Virus record (IMG/VR): IMGVR_UViG_3300034060_000856 | Coordinates: 1-64,000 of that record | Strand: one strand, 5' to 3' | DNA from: a virus | Length of the DNA stretch: 64,000 bases | Shown: positions 15,364 to 23,580 of the stretch, one piece after another | Position numbering within the stretch: position 1 is the first letter of the stretch | How the letters are laid out: every line of letters starts with the position of its first letter | The notes under the pieces: model-generated | What the model was told of the DNA's origin: nothing | Databases searched by the model: none | Seen by the model: only the letters and a program-made list of their open reading frames with translations | Made by a program: the position numbers and the translations under genes

Positions 15364-15959
15364 GATTAAATGAATTGGCAAGTAAGTATAATACGGATAA
15401 AAAAATACCAAATGGGATAAAGTGTAAAAACGGTTTATTAGGTCACGGTTATACAACACAGTACGAAAGCATAATCTCAAAAAGAGAAATAAATTGTTTA
15501 CTTGAAATAGGTGTTTCATTTGGTGACTCAATAAGAATGTGGGATGAGTATTTTGGTGGTAACTGTGATATAACTGGTGTTGATATTGAAGAAAAAAGAT
15601 TTAAAAAAATAAATCTAGAAACTAAAAATATTAGAATTAAAATTGGAGACCAGAGTGATGTCAAATTTCTTAAAACTTTAGCTGACAAAAGTTATGATTT
15701 AATCATTGATGATGGAAGTCACATAGACGAGCATCAACTAATTTCTTTCAAACACCTATTTAATTGTTTAAAACCAAAAGGGATTTATATAATTGAAGAT
15801 TTGCATGTACAAAAAGGTATAAAAACAAAAGAACTATTCAAACACTTTGAATTTGAAGGCAAACTAAATAACCCTTATTTTTTAGATTTTAATACTGAAG
15901 AAATTGAAAAGGTTGATTTTTTAGAAAAAGATAAACTATGCGTAATATATAAAAAATAA
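15360..15959 (+). CDS. SAM-dependent methyltransferase, 199 aa
   Basis: Class I Rossmann methyltransferase. Motif I is LLEIGVSFGDSIRMW, the acidic end of strand 2 is GVDIEE, and YDLIIDDGSH gives motif IV. This arrangement resembles sugar O-methyltransferases of the macrocin/rhamnosyl type, where DDGSH includes metal ligands. Next to a putative glycosyltransferase, so a role in modifying glycans on phage or host surface is inferred. Starts in ATGA overlap. Confidence 0.75.
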   Translation: MRLNELASKYNTDKKIPNGIKCKNGLLGHGYTTQYESIISKREINCLLEIGVSFGDSIRMWDEYFGGNCDITGVDIEEKRFKKINLETKNIRIKIGDQSDVKFLKTLADKSYDLIIDDGSHIDEHQLISFKHLFNCLKPKGIYIIEDLHVQKGIKTKELFKHFEFEGKLNNPYFLDFNTEEIEKVDFLEKDKLCVIYKK

Positions 15960-15962
15960 ATT

Positions 15963-16598
15963 ATGAGTAACCATACAATTTTAACAAGATGCCGATTTGA
16001 AGACGAGCAAGTATTTGAAAAATATTTTGAAGTTATGAAAAAGATTTTCATACCAAGTATTAATAACCAAAAAAATAAAGATTTCACTCTTTTATTATCT
16101 AGTTTTCCAGAACACTTTGAAAAAATTAAAAATGAAATTAACAGTGATGTAAATGTTGTACAATTATTAAATCATAGTGAGGATTATAGAAATTATTTAA
16201 AAAAAAATAATATTACAATTCAAACAAGACACGATTGTGACGATTATATGAATCCAGATTATGTTGAAACAATAAAAAAATTATACGAAAGTAATAAAAT
16301 TAAACACGATGATTTTGTTTTAAATTTTCACCCAACTAAAATTATTTATGAAACAGGAGAGGAGTACACACATTCAAAGAATTATAGTATAACGTGCTCA
16401 ATGTTCTCAACACTAATTCAAAAAAATAATAGGACAAGTATTATGGCTGTCCAACACACCAAATTAAATGAAATAACAAAAAACATTATTTATATCCCAC
16501 CAGCTGGGTTAGTTAAACTCACAATACATAATAATAATAAACTATCTGTATTATTACCATTAGATGAACCATTAAATAAAAACTTCTACCAAAATTAA
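15963..16598 (+). CDS. Putative glycosyltransferase, 211 aa
   Basis: Resembles the putative rhamnosyltransferase family: ILTRCRFEDE at the start, a strand-helix layout, and TRHDCDDYMNPDYV (about 97-110), where the D-C-D-D would be the metal-binding DxD equivalent. Follows the methyltransferase by three bases, forming a two-gene glycan-modification unit. No membrane segment. The acceptor is unknown. Confidence 0.65.
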   Translation: MSNHTILTRCRFEDEQVFEKYFEVMKKIFIPSINNQKNKDFTLLLSSFPEHFEKIKNEINSDVNVVQLLNHSEDYRNYLKKNNITIQTRHDCDDYMNPDYVETIKKLYESNKIKHDDFVLNFHPTKIIYETGEEYTHSKNYSITCSMFSTLIQKNNRTSIMAVQHTKLNEITKNIIYIPPAGLVKLTIHNNNKLSVLLPLDEPLNKNFYQN

Positions 16599-16611
16599 TT
16601 TTGATTAGAAG

Positions 16612-16619
16612 ATATTTAT
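16612..16619 (+). promoter_or_regulatory. Late-type box
   Basis: ATATTTAT 15 bases before the ATG at 16635, followed by a second AT-rich stretch. Confidence 0.5.
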
Positions 16620-16634
16620 ATATAAAGTATTCAT

Positions 16635-17306
16635 ATGAAAATTAAAGTAACAGAAAGTCAATTAAAAAAAATTGCAGAAAATGTAAAAACTGATAATTTA
16701 AATGAAGGATTAACCGATTTTTTAAAAGGTGCATATTCCTCAATTAAAACTCTTGTTACTAAATTTAAAGATGGAGATTTATCAAAAGTTGATTTTGAAA
16801 AAGAATTAGAAAAATTAAGAGGTAAAGAAGAAGATAGTGGTGAAAGTGGTGAGATACCAAAAGGTAAAGGTTATGGATTTAATAAAAGCAACGGTTTTAA
16901 ATCAAAAGAAAGACCAAGTCACGGAGGTGTAGATTTTCAAGGTAGGGAAGGGGATAAAATTGTGATTAAAAAAACAGGAGAAGTTGTAGGTGTAAGTACC
17001 GGATGTAGTACTGGAAATCAAAAATGTGGTGGTGGATGTGGAAATTACGTTAAAATTAAACACGAAGACGGTAATACAACAATGTATTGTCATATGACAG
17101 ATGTTTATTCAAATATAAAAACAGGAACGAAAATAAAACCAGGTAAAGTTATTGGTACTATTGGTAATACTGGTCATTCTTTTGGTGATCATTTACACTT
17201 CCAGTTTTGGAATGGTGGTAACTTATCTGATGGGTCATCACAAGCTGAAAAATATTTTGTTATTTTAGACAAGTCTTCAAAGTATGGAGAAAAAGATAAA
17301 GGATAA
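16635..17306 (+). CDS. Leader-bearing M23 peptidase, 223 aa
   Basis: Starts MKIKVTESQLKKIAENV (class B leader) and has a second site L22-N23-E24-G25, a good match to the (L/I)-x-E|G consensus. The peptidase domain spans about residues 78-205: H96-x3-D100 in SHGGVDF and HLHFQF near the end carry the zinc ligands. Such enzymes cut peptidoglycan cross-bridges. Lacking a signal peptide but carrying a leader, it is probably a virion-borne wall hydrolase used at entry. Confidence 0.8.
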   Translation: MKIKVTESQLKKIAENVKTDNLNEGLTDFLKGAYSSIKTLVTKFKDGDLSKVDFEKELEKLRGKEEDSGESGEIPKGKGYGFNKSNGFKSKERPSHGGVDFQGREGDKIVIKKTGEVVGVSTGCSTGNQKCGGGCGNYVKIKHEDGNTTMYCHMTDVYSNIKTGTKIKPGKVIGTIGNTGHSFGDHLHFQFWNGGNLSDGSSQAEKYFVILDKSSKYGEKDKG

Positions 17307-17315
17307 TTTTAGAAT

Positions 17316-18083
17316 ATGAAAATAATTGTCAAAGAATCACAAATTAAAAAAATCATTAAAGAAGAAAAAAAACAACAACTAAATGAAAGTTTGAGTTTGT
17401 TGGGATGGATCTTTACTCTTAGCCTAGGTACTTGGGCAATCAGTTTAGTTTGGAATTTATTTAAAAAATATAAAAAAGGTGAAATATCAAAAAAAGTTTT
17501 TAAACGAGGTGTTTCTAAAATAAAACAAAAAGATAGTGCAGGTTATTACAATAATGAAGAAAAACGTTATTATGGTAATACTGATGAATATAGGTCTGGT
17601 GGAGTAAAAACAACAAACATTGTAATCGGTGACCCACAAGCATCAGTTATTGCTGGTAAATCAAGAAAGGCAAACCTTATTGGTCGTAAGGCCGGTGAAT
17701 CAAACTTATGGTACCCAGGTGCTGACGTTTCTTGGTTAAAAAATGCACTTAGAAAGTTTCCCATTTCACCGGAAGTAAATAATGTTATTATATGTATTGG
17801 GACAAATGGTGGGTTCAACCCAAACGATGATGTAAACGGATTATTTGGGGAATTAAAGGGTAAATTTCCCAATGCTAATTTCCACACAGTTCAAGGATCC
17901 TGGGGTAAAGGTTCAAATGTTGAGGTGGAATTATATAATGTTGAAAGATATTATAATAATTTTAAAAACTACTCCAATATTATTGGCAGTGTTGGTGATA
18001 TAGGTAATTTAAAATTACATCCACACAACCCAAAAATTCGGTCTTATGATGAGATCGCAAACGAAATAGATAGATCACTTTAA
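17316..18083 (+). CDS. Leader-bearing SGNH-hydrolase-like protein with membrane helix, 255 aa
   Basis: Leader MKIIVKESQIKKIIKEE, with L-N-E at 22-24. A hydrophobic helix spans about 28-48. The C-terminal domain has blocks like an SGNH hydrolase: NIVIGDPQAS (102-110), VIICIGTNGG, and LHPHNP near the end. The usual catalytic GDS is GDP here, so either Ser110 substitutes or the enzyme is inactive. Ten bases after the M23 gene; likely a co-packaged partner. Confidence 0.55.
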   Translation: MKIIVKESQIKKIIKEEKKQQLNESLSLLGWIFTLSLGTWAISLVWNLFKKYKKGEISKKVFKRGVSKIKQKDSAGYYNNEEKRYYGNTDEYRSGGVKTTNIVIGDPQASVIAGKSRKANLIGRKAGESNLWYPGADVSWLKNALRKFPISPEVNNVIICIGTNGGFNPNDDVNGLFGELKGKFPNANFHTVQGSWGKGSNVEVELYNVERYYNNFKNYSNIIGSVGDIGNLKLHPHNPKIRSYDEIANEIDRSL

Positions 18084-18094
18084 ATTATATACAA

Positions 18095-18244
18095 ATGAAA
18101 AAGATTTTAATTTTATTGTTATTAACAATAGTATGTTCTTGTAAAACAACAAAAAAAGCCAGTTGTGACGCTTACGGAAAAGTTAATCCCGACAAGAATA
18201 CATTGAGTGGTGATACTCCAAGCGAACATCTGAAAACTCGTTAA
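18095..18244 (+). CDS. Small lipoprotein, 49 aa
   Basis: MKKILILLLLTIVCSCKTT is a lipoprotein signal peptide with a lipobox ending at Cys14 or Cys16. The mature peptide is about 35 residues, polar, with one further Cys. It would be anchored in a membrane of the infected cell, possibly as an o-spanin-like or superinfection-exclusion factor. It overlaps the end of the minus-strand gene at 18183 by 62 bases. Confidence 0.6.
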   Translation: MKKILILLLLTIVCSCKTTKKASCDAYGKVNPDKNTLSGDTPSEHLKTR

Positions 18245-18542
18245 ATATTGGTTTAAATGTTGAGAAAAGCATATTACCAAGTACATGTGCTGTTGGGAAG
18301 TTACTGTAATCTCTACAATGACACTCAATAATCAATATAGTTTCCATTTGAATTAGGTTTTCCCAGTCCACACTACCAGTAGTTCTTTTTGTTATAGCTT
18401 GTTTCTTTACACCATTAATGTTAATGACATTACCATTACTATGTATATATAAAAACTTTTTAATATAATTATGGTGTTTTATATTAAAAAAACTTGAGTG
18501 ATTATTGGGATTGTAATGGGGGATTTGTACAGTATTACGCAT
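18183..18542 (-). CDS. Unrecognised minus-strand protein, 119 aa
   Basis: His/Asn-rich N-terminus followed by a mixed alpha/beta part with ILIIECHCRDYSNFPTAHVL and a C-terminal D-V-R-L-E-Y-H-H. The end faintly recalls the tail of 6-carboxytetrahydropterin synthases (PTAxNL, then VRL), but the histidine ligands needed are not placed convincingly, so no function is assigned. It has an AT-rich divergent promoter region with the 18586 gene. The only gene able to fill this 340-base gap. Confidence 0.5.
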   Translation of the reverse strand: MRNTVQIPHYNPNNHSSFFNIKHHNYIKKFLYIHSNGNVININGVKKQAITKRTTGSVDWENLIQMETILIIECHCRDYSNFPTAHVLGNMLFSTFKPIFNEFSDVRLEYHHSMYSCRD

Positions 18543-18585
18543 AACAAATTATACAAATATTTATTTTAATAAACAATATTATAAT

Positions 18586-18972
18586 ATGAAATATCTCATA
18601 ACTGAAAATAAAATAAATTCTTTTACACAAAGAATAATAAATGATACATTAACTGAATTTAGAAATGTTTGTGAAGTTCCAGATGCCGATACTTGGCCAG
18701 ATTGGTTAAGTTTTGATGATTGTAATAGTTTAGAATCAATTGAAAAAATTGAAGTCGTAAATACACAAATTTTAAAATTGACAAAAGGATTAGGAAAACA
18801 ATACCCAACATTTGGGGTTGACATAAACATACATTTTTCAAGTATCTTTGCAAGTCAAGATTTTAGTGACTTTCTTATTGCATTAGCTTATAGGATAAGA
18901 CAAAAATATAAAGTCACCCTAATGTTCAATGAAAATGAATCAATTAACACCAACACTAATAAAGAGTGGTAA
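18586..18972 (+). CDS. Leader protein (class B), 128 aa
   Basis: Begins MKYLITENKINSFTQRIIND with I-T-E at residues 5-7. ATATTTAT lies about 24 bases upstream. The body has a W-P-D-W-L segment and a central D-I-N-I-H-F strand. Inferred internal virion protein; otherwise unrecognised. Confidence 0.6.
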   Translation: MKYLITENKINSFTQRIINDTLTEFRNVCEVPDADTWPDWLSFDDCNSLESIEKIEVVNTQILKLTKGLGKQYPTFGVDINIHFSSIFASQDFSDFLIALAYRIRQKYKVTLMFNENESINTNTNKEW

Positions 18973-19221
18973 TTACTTTAGACCTTTAAGAACCACCTCT
19001 AAAGTATATATTGATATTTGATCTTGTTTGGTTTTCACCTCTTTTGATTTGAGATAACTTAAAGCTTGAAGAGCCTCTTCTTTCTTTTCAAGATTTGACG
19101 TACTTAACTTTTCTTTTTGACAAGTGCCAATATCATTAACCTGTTTTTCTAATTCAAGAACTCTTTTAGCTAAAAAATGTATACGTAATTTTAATTTATG
19201 AATTTCGTTTGATTCTCCCAT
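18973..19221 (-). CDS. Small coiled-coil protein, 82 aa
   Basis: Converges on the 18586 gene with no intergenic gap. Residues 5-30 show heptad spacing (IHKLKLRIHFLAKRVLELEKQV), the rest is charged and helical. No leader. Function unknown. Confidence 0.6.
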   Translation of the reverse strand: MGESNEIHKLKLRIHFLAKRVLELEKQVNDIGTCQKEKLSTSNLEKKEEALQALSYLKSKEVKTKQDQISIYTLEVVLKGLK

Positions 19222-19264
19222 AACAATTATTTTGTTCTGTAAAGGTATAAAAAAAAATTGAATT

Positions 19265-19278
19265 ATATTTATATTTAT
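19265..19278 (+). promoter_or_regulatory. Doubled late-type box
   Basis: Two overlapping ATATTTAT copies at 19265-19272 and 19271-19278, 12 bases before the ATG at 19291. Confidence 0.5.
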
Positions 19279-19290
19279 AGAATTTTTTTT

Positions 19291-19689
19291 ATGAAAGATA
19301 TAATTAGAAAAATATTAAGAGAAGAGGCTGAAAATGAGGAACGGCACAAATCAAACTTAAAAGTAAAACGTGCAATTGAGAGAGTGTTAGATTTGGTTAT
19401 TACTAATTATGATTACAACAAAGATGAAACAGAACTATTTTTTTTCGATAAAAATAAAAAATGTTTATTAACCTACAAAATTAAAGAAAAAAAAATATGG
19501 TATGATCACTACTTACTTAATGAAATAATATCACAAATGGTAAGAGTTCGGTTTTATATTAAGGACTTATTTAAAGAAGCACTTAAAATTTGGTTTGAGA
19601 AAAATTTTAAATCAAAAGGATTTGAAGTTGGTGATAAATATTGGTCTAATGGACCAAACATAGAAGGGGCAAATATTGCCTTATATTAA
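19291..19689 (+). CDS. Leader protein (class C), 132 aa
   Basis: ATG 19291 gives MKDIIRKILREEAENEE, a class C leader ending L-R-E-E-A; a TTG further upstream is rejected because the leader begins here. Basic helical body, YDYNKDETELFFFDKNKK in the middle. One base separates it from the 19691 gene, with which it forms a pair. Function unknown. Confidence 0.65.
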   Translation: MKDIIRKILREEAENEERHKSNLKVKRAIERVLDLVITNYDYNKDETELFFFDKNKKCLLTYKIKEKKIWYDHYLLNEIISQMVRVRFYIKDLFKEALKIWFEKNFKSKGFEVGDKYWSNGPNIEGANIALY

Positions 19690-19690
19690 T

Positions 19691-20458
19691 ATGAGAATAA
19701 AACCAGAAATAATGAAAAAATATCATAAAATAACAAAATTTTATGATTTAAAAACAATTTTTAAGTTTTTAGAGTTAATTAGACAATCCGGTATTATTAA
19801 TATGTTTACAGCCGCACCCTTTTTATATAATGGTAAGGAATTTCTAGAGAATGAAATAAAAAGATATTATGGTAATACTGGTGGATTTTCTTTATTTAAT
19901 GATGATGATGATGATGAAGACGAAGATGATGAAGATAAATTTAAAGAAGTAATTGATATGGCCGGTAAGGTTAGAGATCTTATGATTTATGGTGCAACGA
20001 AAATGATTACCGATACTGATTCAGAAAATTATATGTATAACATAAAAAGAAGGTTAATGCAAGATTCACAAGAAATAGTAAAAATCTGGATGAGTTTTAA
20101 AGGTAATGTAGTTAAAGAAAATGTTATAGTTGAATCTAAATACGACAAAAAAACTGCTGCAAAATTTCTTTTTAGACGAGTAACAAAAGAAGAACTTGAC
20201 GAAGAGTTTGAAGAAAACTATAAATATTTCCGTGATTTTTGGGGTCAACTTACACACAGAGACAAACCTTTTAGTGAGTTCAAAAGAATATATATCACAT
20301 ATATTATGGATTCAATACACGGAAAATTGATTGATGGTTTTTTAGATATAAAAGATGAAACTGGTGAACTTTATGATAATGTATTGAAAATAATAGATGA
20401 GATATATGGAGATCGTATTGCAAAACTATGGACTCAAAAAACCGGTGAAAGAGTTTAA
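19691..20458 (+). CDS. Protein with C-terminal RR module, paralogue of the 47274 product, 255 aa
   Basis: ATG 19691 is used; the longer TTG start would overlap the preceding gene. The N-terminal part contains a D/E-run (about residues 71-86). The last 110 residues (ESKYDKKTAAKFLFRRVTKE, then the end IAKLWTQKTGERV) are nearly identical to the end of the 47274 product, whereas the N-termini differ. The module is preceded by NVIVES, a (I/V)-x-E site, so it may be released by cleavage. Confidence 0.7.
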   Translation: MRIKPEIMKKYHKITKFYDLKTIFKFLELIRQSGIINMFTAAPFLYNGKEFLENEIKRYYGNTGGFSLFNDDDDDEDEDDEDKFKEVIDMAGKVRDLMIYGATKMITDTDSENYMYNIKRRLMQDSQEIVKIWMSFKGNVVKENVIVESKYDKKTAAKFLFRRVTKEELDEEFEENYKYFRDFWGQLTHRDKPFSEFKRIYITYIMDSIHGKLIDGFLDIKDETGELYDNVLKIIDEIYGDRIAKLWTQKTGERV

Positions 20459-20467
20459 ACTATTAAT

Positions 20468-20971
20468 ATGAATATTAGACAATCCATAAAAAAAATTCTA
20501 AAAGAAGAATTTAACCGTGAATCTAAAATATTCTCGGCCGTTGAAAAATATGGTATTATAAAAACTTGTGGAATGGTTGGTGGCATCAATCAACTCGCCA
20601 GTATATTAAATGAAACACCGGAAGGACTACTTACAAAGTACTTGAGTAAAGAAACATTCTCAACCAACGACATAGAAAAAAACACTGGTGGTTATAACTT
20701 TAAATTTAAATTACAATTTGTAGAAAAATATAACGATTATTATAATTTTTTCTTTGTGATAGAAGAAGGAACTGTTGAATTAATTATGACCGATGATGAC
20801 ACTGAATATAATTTATTTGGTAACTATATTAGAGAACTAGAAAGTTGGTGGGAAATAAAATATGAAATAAAAGACATATTATATGATTTTGTTAAAGAAC
20901 TTAACAATAAAATAAAATTTGATGATATCACAGTTAATGATGTTGATTACACCTTCAAAGACAAAAGATAA
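20468..20971 (+). CDS. Leader protein (class C), 167 aa
   Basis: MNIRQSIKKILKEEFNRES is a class C leader with L-K-E at residues 11-13. The body has G-I-I-K-T-C-G-M-V-G-G and an acidic C-terminal half. Ten bases after the 19691 gene. Distantly resembles the 10915/11487 pair in layout. Function unknown. Confidence 0.65.
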   Translation: MNIRQSIKKILKEEFNRESKIFSAVEKYGIIKTCGMVGGINQLASILNETPEGLLTKYLSKETFSTNDIEKNTGGYNFKFKLQFVEKYNDYYNFFFVIEEGTVELIMTDDDTEYNLFGNYIRELESWWEIKYEIKDILYDFVKELNNKIKFDDITVNDVDYTFKDKR

Positions 20972-21016
20972 AATCATGGTCTTTTTTAATCAAAATGTTT
21001 TTTCTATATTTCTTTT

Positions 21017-21316
21017 ATGGATCAAAGGACTATAAGGTATCTTGCTAGACGAACTAAAATACTTGATGATAAATTAAATCACCTTTTTAGACCGGAATTA
21101 AATGAATTTATGGATATATACATAGATTATTGTGATGAGAGTTTTGTTAATTTAATTTGTGAAATACTTAAACAAGAAATAGTTAAAGACATACCATTAG
21201 GAGATAATTTTCCATTTTCAAATGTGATTTTATATAGTTCAGTTAGTGAACACATAAAAACTACCTACCAAACAAGAATTACGGAGTATTACTTTCATAG
21301 AAAGACATATTTATAG
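21017..21316 (+). CDS. RR-module protein without leader, 99 aa
   Basis: Starts directly with IRYLARRTKILDDKL, the hydrophobic-RR motif, and ends in a Y-rich helix (TRITEYYFHRKTYL). It lacks the leader present in sister genes, so it is either made in the mature form or is not packaged. TATATTTC precedes the start by eight bases, a weak host-like box. Function unknown. Confidence 0.6.
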   Translation: MDQRTIRYLARRTKILDDKLNHLFRPELNEFMDIYIDYCDESFVNLICEILKQEIVKDIPLGDNFPFSNVILYSSVSEHIKTTYQTRITEYYFHRKTYL

Positions 21317-21318
21317 TT

Positions 21319-21645
21319 ATGCAAATTGTCCTTACAGAATCACAATATAATACACTAATAAGAAGATTAGATGACTTTGTTGTAATTGACAGACAGTTTA
21401 AATACCAGTTAAGACAAAAAATACCTTGTAATTTTACTGATTTTGAAGATTATTTTAATTTTGTTTCATATAGAACAGAAGATTATGTTACTAATAAATT
21501 AATAGAAAATAAAATAATTGAGTTTGATTTAGAATTATCAAATAAGATTAGAAGTGAGATTGAAAACTATATTAAGGATAATTTTTTAGAATACGCAAAA
21601 GAGTATTACGATTATTATAAAGAAAAAAACTGTCCGGAAGAATGA
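21319..21645 (+). CDS. Leader protein (class B) with RR module, 108 aa
   Basis: MQIVLTESQYNTLIRRLDDF: an L-T-E leader immediately followed by the RR motif. C-terminal helix is FLEYAKEYYDYYKEK, the Y-rich end of the module. Overlaps the next gene by four bases (ATGA). Inferred internal virion protein. Confidence 0.65.
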   Translation: MQIVLTESQYNTLIRRLDDFVVIDRQFKYQLRQKIPCNFTDFEDYFNFVSYRTEDYVTNKLIENKIIEFDLELSNKIRSEIENYIKDNFLEYAKEYYDYYKEKNCPEE

Positions 21646-22004
21646 ACCTACAAGAGAACATAAGAAGAATATTAAAGGAAGAGGTAAATGTTCCTCCATA
21701 TATTAAAAGAAGATTGTATGTTGTTGATGAATACATTAGTGATTTAGATCCTGAAGATGTTTGTAGATATTGGGATGATAATCACGCTAAAGAATATGTA
21801 AACCAACATATGTCAGACATTGTTAGAAGTATTGTAGATTTTAGAATCCAAGTAAATGATGATGAATATACTGAAAAGTATGATGAAATATACGGTTCAT
21901 TAATTGATTTAGGGTACAGAGAAAAATTAGAAGATTTCTTCTACGAATCATTACAAAACTGTAACCCAAAACATAGGATGAGGTTTATGAAATCACAGCA
22001 TTGA
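21642..22004 (+). CDS. Leader protein (class C) with RR module, 120 aa
   Basis: MNLQENIRRILKEEVNVPPYIKRRLYVVDEY: class C leader ending L-K-E-E, then a P-P-x-I-x-R-R motif. First of six near-identical leader cassettes in 21.6-25.4 kb. The C-terminal helix includes YREKLEDFFYESL. Function unknown. Confidence 0.65.
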   Translation: MNLQENIRRILKEEVNVPPYIKRRLYVVDEYISDLDPEDVCRYWDDNHAKEYVNQHMSDIVRSIVDFRIQVNDDEYTEKYDEIYGSLIDLGYREKLEDFFYESLQNCNPKHRMRFMKSQH

Positions 22005-22031
22005 CAATATGAATTAAAAGTGTTATAGTTT
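22001..22031 (+). promoter_or_regulatory. Possible host-type promoter for the nitroreductase gene
   Basis: TTGACA at 22001-22006 overlaps the preceding stop; TATAGTTT follows at 22024-22031. The spacing of 17 and a G in the -7 box at an unusual place make this a weak match. Confidence 0.35.
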
Positions 22032-22049
22032 AACATAAAATTATAACAT

Positions 22050-22679
22050 ATGAACTTATTAGAATCGTTAGAGTGGAGATACGCCACCAAGAAAATGAAT
22101 GGGGACAAGATCCCACAGGATAAATTAGACAGAATACTTCAAGCAACAAGACTGGCACCAAGTTCATACGGATTAACACCGTATAATGTTATTGTTGTTG
22201 AGGACCAGAAACTAAAAGAGGAACTACAAGGAGCTTGTTACGGTCAAACACAGTTAACAGAATCATCGGCGGTTCTTGTATTTGCAACCTGGGATGATGT
22301 AACGGAAGACTCTGTTAATATCTATATCAATGAGATTGCAAGACAAAGAGAAATTCCTGTAGAATCATTAGAAGGAATGACAGGTATGATGAAGGGGTCA
22401 CTATCCAATATGACACAAGAACAAAAGATTTCCTGGGCACAAAGACAAGCATACATCGGTTTGGGGTTTGCATTAACAGCAGCAGCCACAGAAGAAGTAG
22501 ACTCAACACCAATGGAAGGATTTAATCCGCCAGCAGTAGATAAAATATTAGGATTACAGGAACACGGATTAATGTCTGTAGTTGTATTACCATTAGGATA
22601 TAGAGATAGTGAAAATGACTACCTTTCAAATGCTAAAAAAGTAAGATGGGAGGATAGTATGTTTTTTATTAGAAAATAA
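22050..22679 (+). CDS. Nitroreductase-family NAD(P)H oxidoreductase, 209 aa
   Basis: FMN enzyme of the nitroreductase/NfsB family: MNLLESLEWRYATKKM start, LAPSSYGLTPYNVIVVED (phosphate-binding RxSxxxxQPW-like region), a central helix and GFNPPAVDKILGLQEHGL with the usual GF(N)P. It would reduce quinones or nitro compounds with NAD(P)H. The close likeness to cellular enzymes and less AT-biased wording suggest acquisition from the host. It has no leader and interrupts a run of leader genes. Why the phage keeps it is unclear. Confidence 0.85.
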   Translation: MNLLESLEWRYATKKMNGDKIPQDKLDRILQATRLAPSSYGLTPYNVIVVEDQKLKEELQGACYGQTQLTESSAVLVFATWDDVTEDSVNIYINEIARQREIPVESLEGMTGMMKGSLSNMTQEQKISWAQRQAYIGLGFALTAAATEEVDSTPMEGFNPPAVDKILGLQEHGLMSVVVLPLGYRDSENDYLSNAKKVRWEDSMFFIRK

Positions 22680-22683
22680 TTCA

Positions 22684-22691
22684 TATCTTTG
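22684..22691 (+). promoter_or_regulatory. Host-type -7 box, leaderless geometry
   Basis: TATCTTTG ends three bases before the ATG at 22695, so transcription should begin at or within the start codon. Confidence 0.5.
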
Positions 22692-22694
22692 TGT

Positions 22695-22973
22695 ATGAAC
22701 AAATACGAAAGAGCATTAATTAGAAGATTAGAGTGGATTGATGAACAGGCCAAATCTGTTATTCCCCAACAATTTGACAGGTTTGATCATATGGGTGAAG
22801 AGTATTTTCTTAAAACAACAATTAATATAATTTTATTTAGGATTCGTAATATTGGTTTTATAACTCTAAATGATGGGAACCAGGAATATCACAGATCAGC
22901 CAGAAAATTTGTAACTGAAAGATATGAAAAAGAAATAAGGGAGTATTTTCACAACATAAAAAATAATGTATGA
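22695..22973 (+). CDS. RR-module protein without leader (tandem group, first of four), 92 aa
   Basis: MNKYERALIRRLEWIDEQ: the RR motif right at the N-terminus. The C-terminal helix FVTERYEKEIREYFHNI matches sister proteins. ATG 22695 fits the -7 box; a start six bases upstream is less likely. Overlaps the next gene by four bases. Function unknown. Confidence 0.6.
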   Translation: MNKYERALIRRLEWIDEQAKSVIPQQFDRFDHMGEEYFLKTTINIILFRIRNIGFITLNDGNQEYHRSARKFVTERYEKEIREYFHNIKNNV

Positions 22974-23287
22974 AGCGCTCAAAGTTAGAACTTTCCTTAA
23001 TTAGACGATCCGAAACTATTTTTGAACAAATAGAGGAAGTTATGATGTCACTAAAAGATTCAAAAAGAGTACAAATAAATTCATCATCTCATTTTATGGA
23101 AATAGTTTCAAGAAGAGTTAGACCTTGGATTATCTGGGAATTAATGGATAATGGTTTTAAATTGGAAGATAATAACATTGCTACTTATGTTGAGTTTAAT
23201 AATTTTATTGAGGATTATCTTAAAGAAAGATATGGTCACGAAATGGATGGATTTTATAGATGGAGAATCAAAGACAGAACAAAATAA
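22970..23287 (+). CDS. RR-module protein without leader (second of four), 105 aa
   Basis: MKRSKLELSLIRRSETIFEQ: RR motif at residues 12-13. C-terminal helix YLKERYGHEMDGFYRW. Starts in an ATGA overlap. Similar length and order to its three neighbours. Function unknown. Confidence 0.6.
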   Translation: MKRSKLELSLIRRSETIFEQIEEVMMSLKDSKRVQINSSSHFMEIVSRRVRPWIIWELMDNGFKLEDNNIATYVEFNNFIEDYLKERYGHEMDGFYRWRIKDRTK

Positions 23288-23292
23288 TCCAT

Positions 23293-23580
23293 ATGACTAA
23301 ACACGAAAAATCTATAATTAGAAGAACTGAAATTATTGATGAGGTTTTTTATGAACATTTAAATAACAATAGCTCAATAGATCTGATTAAAATAGTGAAC
23401 CTTAATTTTACTCGGTGGAGTAGAAACATAATTGCAACAACAACAAACGATATTATGTTACATAGTTTTTATGTTAAACCGTGGGAAAATGACGCAAAAG
23501 ATATTTTTAATGACATATATAGTTTCATAGAAAATAAATATAGATACGAACTTGAATTATTTTATAATATTGTAATATGA
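23293..23580 (+). CDS. RR-module protein without leader (third of four), 95 aa
   Basis: ATG 23293 gives MTKHEKSIIRRTEIIDEVF, almost identical to the start of the next gene; an earlier in-frame start would overlap the preceding gene. C-terminal helix FIENKYRYELELFYNI. Overlaps the next ATG (ATGA). Confidence 0.6.
   Translation: MTKHEKSIIRRTEIIDEVFYEHLNNNSSIDLIKIVNLNFTRWSRNIIATTTNDIMLHSFYVKPWENDAKDIFNDIYSFIENKYRYELELFYNIVI

Noticed and set aside
17570-17887. Minus-strand ORF of 105 residues
   Set aside because: Antisense to the SGNH-like gene, which has a leader and conserved blocks.
18183-18542. 6-carboxytetrahydropterin synthase (QueD-like) assignment
   Set aside because: The PTAxxL and VRL segments are suggestive, but the three zinc-binding His and catalytic Cys are not in the expected order, so only an unknown protein is reported.
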